Shown: in pieces, positions 1-5,365 of the stretch
Position numbering within the stretch: the first letter of the stretch is position 1
How the letters are laid out: each line of letters begins with the position of its first letter
Assembly: GCA_030830765.1 (NCBI GenBank)
Contig: JAURMJ010000201.1
Span: 1-5,365 of the forward strand
Direction: 5' to 3'
From: Quisquiliibacterium sp.
Lineage (GTDB): Bacteria; Pseudomonadota; Gammaproteobacteria; Burkholderiales; Burkholderiaceae_E
Length of the DNA: 5,365 bases
Notes under the pieces: generated by a model
Databases searched by the model: none
Told to the model about the DNA's origin: nothing
Seen by the model: only the letters and a program-made list of their open reading frames with translations
Translations under genes and position numbers: made by a program

Positions 1-1
1 C

Positions 2-580
2 GTACTGGCGCAGGACTCGTTGCTGCTGGCCCTGATCCTGACTGCATTGGCGGGCGTGATTCTTGGCATGGGGATGCCGACGACCCCGGCCTACATCGTC
101 ATGGTCGCCCTGCTGGTGCCTGCGCTGATCAAGCTTGGTGCGGTCGTGCCGGCCGCTCACATGTTTGCGTTCTACTTTGCCATTCTCTCGGCGATTACGC
201 CGCCGGTCGCACTGGCCGTGTTTGCGGCGGCCGGTCTTGCCAAAGCAAATATCTGGCAGTCAGGCTTTACGGCCATGCGGGTGGCAGCACCGGCCTACAT
301 CGTGCCGTTCATGTTTGTTTACGAGCCGGCTCTGCTGCTTGAAGGGTCGACCTCGGTGATTCTGAGTTCGGTGCTCAGTGCCGTGATCGGGGTGATCGCC
401 TTGGCCGGTGGTCTGTTCGGTTACTTCATCGGAATCTGCCAGCTCTGGCAGCGGGTCTTCCTGATCGGCGGAGCACTGATGCTGATCAAGCCAGGTATGA
501 CGACCGATCTGGTGGGTGGTGTCATGCTGGTCACCGTCGTTCTGGCTCAGCTGGCGGCACGCAGGCGCGTAGCGGCCTAG
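2..580 (+). CDS. TRAP transporter large permease, TAXI-type 4TM/12TM fusion, C-terminal part (5' truncated)
   Basis: The reading frame is open from the left edge, so the start lies outside the window; 192 codons plus a TAG stop are seen. The protein is the C-terminal end of an inner-membrane TRAP permease, which imports organic solutes delivered by a periplasmic binding protein using an ion gradient. The family signature GMGMPTTPAY (about 65-94) is followed by a hydrophobic helix and the stretch HMFAFYFAILSAITPPVALA (about 158-217), whose FYFAxLSAITPPVALA pattern is typical of the DctM part of TAXI-associated fused permeases. Next comes PFMFVYEPALLL, then two or three further helices and a short basic tail ARRR. 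The family call is firm from motifs; the substrate cannot be told, because the binding protein and the N-terminal half are not in the window. The gene converges on the minus-strand gene that ends at 681. Confidence 0.9.
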   Translation, partial: VLAQDSLLLALILTALAGVILGMGMPTTPAYIVMVALLVPALIKLGAVVPAAHMFAFYFAILSAITPPVALAVFAAAGLAKANIWQSGFTAMRVAAPAYIVPFMFVYEPALLLEGSTSVILSSVLSAVIGVIALAGGLFGYFIGICQLWQRVFLIGGALMLIKPGMTTDLVGGVMLVTVVLAQLAARRRVAA

Positions 581-593
581 GGTATGAGGTCAG

Positions 594-635
594 CTCGGCA
601 ACTTCGGTTGCCGAGTGCGATCGCTTCGGTCGTTT
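594..635. terminator. Hairpin with TTCG tetraloop between convergent genes, possible terminator
   Basis: Fourteen bases after the TRAP permease stop, CTCGGCAAC (594-602) and GTTGCCGAG (607-615) form a perfect 9-bp stem closed by TTCG. The closing pair makes this the very stable cUUCGg tetraloop. Reading plus, a second weaker stem follows: CGATC (618-622) with GGTCG (628-632), one G-U pair and a 5-base loop, ending in TTT. The position between convergent genes fits a terminator for the permease transcript, and the first stem would fold from either strand. There is no proper T-tract after the main stem, so intrinsic termination is inferred rather than shown; the hairpin may instead protect a 3' end. 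Confidence 0.5.
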
Positions 636-680
636 GCTACCGGCGGCATCGGCAGGGGTTGGACTTTGCGCCGGAGCGGA

Positions 681-1055
681 TCAGGGAACCGGGCGCCCGT
701 CGACCAGACGCAGCAATCCCTTGATCATCCGATAGAGGAACCAGACCGACGGCACCAGGAACAGGAAGGCCAGCAGACCTGCCGACAGCATCGAGAGCAT
801 CATCAGCGGAACGAAGGTCAACACGGCCCAGAACACGAACCACCAGAACGTGCTGATCATCCAATCCATATGTGAGCGATAAATTGTGCCGTCCGCATCA
901 ACGCGTTTCAGATAGTTGATGATCAGTGCGACGACACTGAGCAGACCCATCGTCAGCAGCAGGCCTGCAATGTGCAGCAGATAGTCGAACAGGACGAGCT
1001 TGCGCAGACTTTCCTCGCTGCGCGCCCCCGGCGTGTCTGGCAGATTCTGTGTCAT
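681..1055 (-). CDS. Small three-helix membrane protein, DUF4870/Tic20-like
   Basis: This 124-residue protein has a polar N-terminus (1-20), a hydrophobic helix at about 22-47 (ending LSVVALIINYLKR), a polar loop with YRSHMDW, and two close helices at about 66-112. It ends WFLYRMIKGLLRLVDGRPVP. The pattern INY-K-R, then SH-x5-STFWW, then a final YR-x-IKGLLRL-DGRP resembles small uncharacterised inner-membrane proteins of the DUF4870/Tic20-like group. That assignment is from memory of the family pattern, and no function is established. The frame stays open upstream to a Met at 1178 inside pntB. I chose ATG 1053-1055 because the upstream codons are basic, low-complexity and overlap a hairpin. 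No clear Shine-Dalgarno precedes it; GTG 1082 and ATG 1112 are alternatives. The gene lies 91 bp downstream of pntB on the same strand, so it may be the last gene of the pnt transcript or have its own promoter. Confidence 0.7.
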   Translation of the reverse strand: MTQNLPDTPGARSEESLRKLVLFDYLLHIAGLLLTMGLLSVVALIINYLKRVDADGTIYRSHMDWMISTFWWFVFWAVLTFVPLMMLSMLSAGLLAFLFLVPSVWFLYRMIKGLLRLVDGRPVP

Positions 1056-1099
1056 CGTCGTCGTGCGTGTTGCATGCTGCACCAGGCGGTTGCTTAGCC

Positions 1100-1148
1100 G
1101 ATCAGACGGCATGCCGGCCAGGCTGGTCCGGCGTGCCGCGCGCTGATC
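1100..1148 (-). terminator. Strong hairpin overlapping the pntB stop codon
   Basis: GGCATGCCGG (1108-1117) pairs with CCGGCGTGCC (1128-1137), with one T-G wobble on the plus strand that becomes an A-C mismatch in the minus-strand RNA. An inner CCA/TGG extension surrounds a GGC loop with one bulged base. An outer arm, GATCAG (1100-1105) with CTGATC (1143-1148), includes two bases of the pntB TGA. In the minus-strand transcript this fold sits directly after pntB. It is not followed by a T-run, so it does not meet the usual intrinsic terminator rule. It could stop transcription partially, protect the pnt mRNA 3' end, or modulate expression of the downstream membrane protein gene. Confidence 0.45.
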
Positions 1149-2583
1149 AGTCGAGTGCCTTGACCATGTCCTCGACAACTTTCTTCGCGTCGCCGAACAC
1201 CATCATTGTGCGATCCATGTAGAACAGTTCGTTGTCCAGGCCTGCATAACCGGAGGCCATGCTTCGCTTGTTGACGATGACCTGACGCGCCTTGTAAGCC
1301 TCCAGGATCGGCATGCCGGCGATCGGCGACTTCGGATCCTTGGCCGCAGGATTGACCACATCATTGGCACCCAGCACCAGCACGACATCGGTGTCGCCGA
1401 ATTCGGAGTTGATGTCTTCCATTTCGAACACCTGGTCGTAGGGCACTTCAGCCTCGGCCAGCAGCACGTTCATGTGGCCCGGCATGCGTCCTGCGACCGG
1501 ATGGATCGCGTATTTCACCTGGACACCTTTTTCGATCAGCTTATCGGTGAGTTCCTTGAGCGGATGCTGCGCACGAGCCACTGCCAGGCCGTAACCAGGC
1601 ACGATGATCACGGTCTCGGAATTGCCAAGCAGGAAGGCTGCGTCATCGGCAGAACCCGATTTGACCGGTCGCTGCGCCTGATCGCCGGCCGCAACGGCCG
1701 AGGAAGTGTCGCCCCCGAAGCCGCCGAGAATGACATTGAAGAACGACCGGTTCATCGCCTTGCACATGATGTACGACAGAATCGCGCCAGACGAACCGAC
1801 CAGTGACCCGGCGATGATCAGCATACTGTTGTTCAGCGAGAAACCGATGCCAGCTGCAGCCCAGCCTGAGTAGCTGTTCAGCATTGAGACGACCACCGGC
1901 ATATCGGCACCGCCGATCGGGATGATGATCAGCACGCCGAGCACGAAGGCGATAGCCAGCATCACGACAAACGGGAACCACTGCTGGGTGGCGACAAACC
2001 AGATGCCGAAGCCCAGCATCGCGATGCCCAGTGCCAGATTAAGCATGTGCTGGCCGGTAAAGACCACTGGAGCACCCTGGAACAACCTGAATTTGTACTT
2101 GCCGGACAACTTCCCGAAGGCGATCACGGACCCGGAGAAGGTGATCGCACCAACGAAGGTGCCGATGAACAGTTCAATCTTGTTGCCCATCGGGATCGGC
2201 TCTCCCTTGGACACGATATTGAACGCATGCGGCTCAGCGACGGCTGCGATTGCGATGAAGACGGCCGCCAGACCGATCATCGAGTGCATGAACGCGACCA
2301 GTTCAGGCATCTTGGTCATTTCGACCCGCTTGGCCATTGTCGCGCCAATGCCCCCGCCAACGACCAGGCCGCCCAGCACCCAGGTCATGCCGCCGGCTGC
2401 AGCCTGCGGGGCAAGCTTGAAGATCAGCGCGATTGTGGTCACGATGGCAATGGTCATGCCGATCATGCCAAAGGTATTGCCCAGCCTGGAGGTTGTCGGA
2501 TGGGAGAGACCCTTCAGCGCCTGGATGAAGCAGATCGACGCAACCAGGTAAAGCAGGATGACGACATCAAGACTCAGATTCAT
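1147..2583 (-). CDS. pntB: NAD(P) transhydrogenase, beta subunit (Re/Si-specific)
   Basis: This 478-residue inner-membrane protein carries most of the proton channel (domain II) and the NADP(H)-binding domain III of proton-translocating transhydrogenase, which drives NADH + NADP+ to NAD+ + NADPH. E. coli PntB is 462 residues, so this is full length. Several helices occupy about 1-275. His100 in PELVAFMHSMIGLAAV matches the conserved channel histidine of the family (His91 in E. coli). The strongly conserved block GGADMPVVVSMLNSYSGW (224-241) holds the conserved Asp227 and Asn236, followed by SSGAILSYIMCKAMNRSF (264-281). Domain III runs from about 315: PGYGLAVARAQ (329-339), IHPVAGRMPGHMNVLLAEA (360-378), VLGANDVVNPAA (403-414), and NKRSMASGYAGLDN (438-451). 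All nucleotide-binding motifs look intact. The start ATG 2581-2583 has Shine-Dalgarno AAGGAG (2590-2595) six bases upstream, and the gene lies 14 bp after pntAB, clearly in one operon. Confidence 0.98.
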   Translation of the reverse strand: MNLSLDVVILLYLVASICFIQALKGLSHPTTSRLGNTFGMIGMTIAIVTTIALIFKLAPQAAAGGMTWVLGGLVVGGGIGATMAKRVEMTKMPELVAFMHSMIGLAAVFIAIAAVAEPHAFNIVSKGEPIPMGNKIELFIGTFVGAITFSGSVIAFGKLSGKYKFRLFQGAPVVFTGQHMLNLALGIAMLGFGIWFVATQQWFPFVVMLAIAFVLGVLIIIPIGGADMPVVVSMLNSYSGWAAAGIGFSLNNSMLIIAGSLVGSSGAILSYIMCKAMNRSFFNVILGGFGGDTSSAVAAGDQAQRPVKSGSADDAAFLLGNSETVIIVPGYGLAVARAQHPLKELTDKLIEKGVQVKYAIHPVAGRMPGHMNVLLAEAEVPYDQVFEMEDINSEFGDTDVVLVLGANDVVNPAAKDPKSPIAGMPILEAYKARQVIVNKRSMASGYAGLDNELFYMDRTMMVFGDAKKVVEDMVKALD

Positions 2584-2597
2584 CGGTCGCTCCTTGC

Positions 2598-2909
2598 TCA
2601 GCGCTTGGCGGAGCCCTTGGGCTCCTTCTTCTTGAACATCTCGAGCATTCGGCGCGTAACCAGGAAGCCGCCGAACACATTGACCGCCGCCAGGGCGACG
2701 GCCAGCACGCCCATCGTCTTGCCCAGTCCAGTTTCAGTCAGCGCGGCGGCCAGCATGGCGCCGACGATCACGATTGCGGAAATAGCGTTGGTCACCGACA
2801 TCAGCGGCGTATGCAGTGCCGGCGTGACGTTCCAGACAACGTGGTAACCGACGTAGATCGCCAGCACGAAGATGATCAGGTTGATGACAGTTGGGTTGAT
2901 CGTTTCCAT
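2598..2909 (-). CDS. pntAB: NAD(P) transhydrogenase, alpha subunit part 2 (small membrane subunit)
   Basis: This 103-residue membrane protein corresponds to the C-terminal membrane part of the alpha subunit, encoded separately as in Rhodospirillum rubrum and many other proteobacteria; in E. coli it is fused to the NAD-binding domain. It supplies helices of the domain II proton channel together with PntB. Three hydrophobic segments are visible at about 8-26, 41-57 and 63-85. The conserved family stretch TPALHTPLMSVTNAISAIVI (29-48) links helix 1 and helix 2, and VNVFGGFLVTRRMLEMF (75-91) leads into a basic C-terminal tail (KKKEPKGSAKR). The start ATG 2907-2909 is supported by Shine-Dalgarno AAGGA (2916-2920) at six bases. 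It begins 21 bp after the pntAA stop and ends 14 bp before pntB, as expected for stoichiometric subunits of one complex. Confidence 0.97.
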   Translation of the reverse strand: METINPTVINLIIFVLAIYVGYHVVWNVTPALHTPLMSVTNAISAIVIVGAMLAAALTETGLGKTMGVLAVALAAVNVFGGFLVTRRMLEMFKKKEPKGSAKR

Positions 2910-2930
2910 GAGTTTTCCTTGCGTCCGCGA

Positions 2931-4052
2931 TCAGGCGTTCTTGCGGGCGATTTCGCCGGCGCTGCACAACAGGCAGGCCGCGACGATGTCATCCTCGCGA
3001 TTGACGATGAAGTTGCCCTCGGCATCGAAAAGCAGTTTCATGAAGTCGAGTACGTTGCGTGCATAGAGGGCGGACGAATCGGCTGCGACCGTAGCTGGCA
3101 GGTTCGGCTGGCCGATGATGTGCACGCCGTGGCGCATGACCGTCTGGCCGGCCTCACTCAACGCACAGTTCCCACCCTGTTCGACCGCCATGTCCAGGAT
3201 GACCGAACCGGGGCGCATCGATTTGACCATGTCCTCGGTGATCAGCACCGGTGCCTTGCGCCCGGGAATCAGGGCGGTGGTGATGACGATATCCGACGTT
3301 TTCATCCGTTGCGCGACCGCAGCAGCCTGTCGCTGCATCCAGGAGGCTGGCATCGGGCGCGCATAGCCGCCAACGCCTTGCGCGATTTCCCGCTCTTCGT
3401 CGGTTTCATAGGGCACATCGACAAACTTGGCCCCAAGTGACTCGATCTGTTCCTTGACCGCCGGACGCACGTCCGAGGCCTCGACCACTGCCCCAAGCCG
3501 CTTGGCAGTCGCGATCGCCTGCAGGCCCGCTACGCCGGCGCCGAGGATCAGCACGCGCGCCGCCTTCACGGTCCCGGCGGCAGTCATCATCATCGGCATC
3601 ATGCGCCCGTATTGCGTCGCAGCCAGCAACACGGCCTTGTAGCCGGCAATATTGGCCTGCGAGGACAGCACGTCCATGCTCTGGGCTCGGGTGGTCCGCG
3701 GAGCGGCTTCAAGCGCGAAGGCAGTCAGACCGGCGGCATTCATCGCGGCAATGCCGTCGCTGTTGAAGGGCTCGAGCATGCCAATCAAAACGGCATCCTT
3801 GGCAAAGAGTGGCAATTCCTCGGCCTGAGGCGCGCGGACCTTCAGGACCATCTGCGCGCCGAATGCCGCGTTGCGGTCGACAATCTGTGCGCCGGCCTCG
3901 GCCAGCGCTTCATCAGTCTGGGCTGCCTGCACCCCGGCGCCGGACTCGACCAGCACCTGATGATTGGCAGCGACAAGCTTCTTGACCGTCTCGGCGGTCG
4001 CGGCGACGCGCGACTCGCCGGGCCGGCTTTCAGCCGGAATCCCGATCCGCAT
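2931..4052 (-). CDS. pntAA: NAD(P) transhydrogenase, alpha subunit part 1 (NAD-binding domain I)
   Basis: This 373-residue soluble protein is domain I of proton-translocating transhydrogenase, which binds NAD(H) on the cytoplasmic face and exchanges hydride with domain III of PntB. The N-terminus MRIGIPAESRPGESRVAATA is the usual opening of the family, shared with alanine dehydrogenase. The first signature, RAQSMDVLSSQANIAGYKAV, is at 122-141, followed by PMMMTAAGTV (153-162). The Rossmann loop GAGVAGLQAIATAKRLGA (171-188) with G171, G173 and G176 leads to ASDVRPAVKEQ (192-202). Further family blocks are TTALIPGRKAPVLIT (258-272) and SVILDMAVEQGGN (283-295). The C-terminus contains two close cysteines (ACLLC, 359-363). 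The length suits the split-alpha form, which lacks the membrane tail of E. coli PntA. The start ATG 4050-4052 follows a perfect AGGAGG. This is the first gene of the pntAA-pntAB-pntB operon. Confidence 0.98.
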   Translation of the reverse strand: MRIGIPAESRPGESRVAATAETVKKLVAANHQVLVESGAGVQAAQTDEALAEAGAQIVDRNAAFGAQMVLKVRAPQAEELPLFAKDAVLIGMLEPFNSDGIAAMNAAGLTAFALEAAPRTTRAQSMDVLSSQANIAGYKAVLLAATQYGRMMPMMMTAAGTVKAARVLILGAGVAGLQAIATAKRLGAVVEASDVRPAVKEQIESLGAKFVDVPYETDEEREIAQGVGGYARPMPASWMQRQAAAVAQRMKTSDIVITTALIPGRKAPVLITEDMVKSMRPGSVILDMAVEQGGNCALSEAGQTVMRHGVHIIGQPNLPATVAADSSALYARNVLDFMKLLFDAEGNFIVNREDDIVAACLLCSAGEIARKNA

Positions 4053-4062
4053 GGAACCTCCT
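4053..4062 (-). promoter_or_regulatory. Ribosome binding site of pntAA
   Basis: In the minus strand, AGGAGG (4057-4062) precedes the ATG at 4050-4052 by only four bases. It is a full match to the anti-Shine-Dalgarno core, the strongest in the window, and it fixes the pntAA start. The spacing is shorter than the six bases seen for pntAB and pntB. Confidence 0.8.
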
Positions 4063-4089
4063 GAACTTTAATCCTTCGAATTGACCGTT

Positions 4090-4095
4090 ATCATA
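4090..4095 (-). promoter_or_regulatory. Probable -10 box of the pnt operon promoter
   Basis: TATGAT on the minus strand (4095 down to 4090) matches five of six bases of the sigma-70 -10 consensus. Transcription would begin near 4083, giving a leader of about 30 bases before the pntAA ATG and including its AGGAGG. No good -35 hexamer lies at 16 to 18 bases; at 17 bases the sequence is AAGGTG, which falls inside the inverted repeat at 4106-4138. The promoter may therefore be weak or depend on an activator. The call rests on sequence only. Confidence 0.4.
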
Positions 4096-4105
4096 CGATG
4101 TGAAG

Positions 4106-4138
4106 CCGGATTCACCTTTAAGTTCGGTGAGAATCCGG
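4106..4138. repeat. Imperfect inverted repeat upstream of pntAA, possible operator
   Basis: CCGGATTCACC (4106-4116) is the reverse complement of GGTGAGAATCCGG (4126-4138) apart from two extra bases in the right arm, with a 9-base AT-rich centre. GGTGA occurs again at 4137-4141, 11 bp after the copy at 4126-4130, about one helical turn. The repeat covers the expected -35 region of the pnt promoter (roughly -23 to -55 if transcription starts near 4083), which suits a regulator binding site. It lies upstream of any RNA made from the 4090-4095 promoter, so a DNA-level role is more likely than an RNA hairpin in pnt mRNA. The regulator is unknown. Confidence 0.45.
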
Positions 4139-4285
4139 TGAAACTGCAGCCAATTCCATCAGTTTTAGGGGCTGTAGGGGGCTCACCACGGTGTTTCTGT
4201 ACAACTTGCAGCACCTGAATCGCGAGTCTCGCGGCCGGGCTTGTCCGGTCTTGATGCGATTGAAGATCCGAATACTTTCCTGCCC
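4139..4285. other. Remainder of the divergent pnt/nudJ intergenic region
   Basis: No gene is convincing here. It contains a near-tandem AGGGGCT / AGGGGGCT (4167-4183), a small potential stem GGTG (4190-4193) with CACC (4212-4215), the palindrome at 4221-4233, and CCGG-6-CCGG next to it. No clear sigma-70 promoter for nudJ can be picked: the TTG hexamers present lack a good -10 at proper spacing. The nudJ reading frame stays open upstream to a TTG at 4241, but the extra 15 residues are not part of the Nudix fold as I know it. Confidence 0.5.
4221..4233. repeat. 13-bp palindrome upstream of nudJ
   Basis: CGCGAG and CTCGCG are perfect inverted arms around a single central T, 52 bases before the nudJ ATG. 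It could be a protein binding site or a short hairpin in the nudJ leader. No partner gene for a regulator is in the window. Confidence 0.35.

Positions 4286-5365
<1,080 letters not shown>

Noticed and set aside
640..674. CCGGCG (640-645) and CGCCGG (669-674) as a terminator for the minus-strand gene
   Set aside because: Only six pairs with a loop of over twenty bases and no T-run; expected by chance at this base composition.
1056..1178. N-terminal extension of the small membrane protein to Met at 1178
   Set aside because: It would overlap pntB by 32 bases and run through the hairpin. The added 41 residues are basic and low in complexity, and the family-like part begins later.
1922..2847. Long plus-strand open frames antisense to pntB and pntAB (209 and 266 codons)
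   Set aside because: They lie opposite fully conserved pnt genes. Their translations show no domain and are rich in residues expected from the reverse frames of GC-rich coding DNA.
2811..4064. Plus-strand open frames antisense to pntAA (up to 209 codons)
   Set aside because: The minus-strand frame is an unmistakable PntAA with intact motifs; the antisense translations match nothing I recognise and have no credible ribosome binding site.

Overview
The window looks like chromosome of a moderately GC-rich proteobacterium, most likely a gammaproteobacterium. The main pointers are a nudJ–mnmA gene pair (neighbours in E. coli and relatives) and a proton-translocating transhydrogenase whose alpha subunit is split into two genes. 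The genus cannot be fixed from the sequence. No mobile elements, CRISPR arrays, rRNA or tRNA genes are visible, and gene density is high and ordinary.

Layout: (1) 2-580, plus strand, is the 3' end of a TRAP transporter large permease of the TAXI-associated 4TM/12TM fusion type. (2) A 100-bp convergent gap follows, with a perfect 9-bp stem closed by a TTCG tetraloop. (3) On the minus strand, 681-1055 encodes a small three-helix membrane protein resembling the DUF4870/Tic20-like group. (4) Also on the minus strand, 1147-4052 holds a compact pntAA-pntAB-pntB operon. Its genes are separated by 21 and 14 bp and each has a recognisable Shine-Dalgarno. A strong hairpin overlaps the pntB stop codon and lies between pntB and the small membrane protein gene. 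(5) 4053-4285 is a divergent intergenic region with a good -10 box for pnt, a long imperfect inverted repeat over the place where the -35 should be, and a 13-bp palindrome nearer the Nudix gene. (6) On the plus strand are nudJ (4286-4774) and, overlapping it by 14 bp, mnmA (4761 to beyond the window end).

Functionally, the pnt operon makes the membrane NAD(P) transhydrogenase, which uses the proton gradient to reduce NADP+ with NADH. nudJ and mnmA form a translationally coupled pair: nucleotide/thiamine pyrophosphate hydrolysis and tRNA wobble-uridine 2-thiolation. The TRAP permease is the end of a separate solute-uptake unit running in from the left.

I found no convincing undescribed system. 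The points most worth a second look are the repeat structure in the pnt/nudJ divergent promoter region, the hairpin at the pntB stop codon, and the uncharacterised membrane protein gene behind the transhydrogenase operon.
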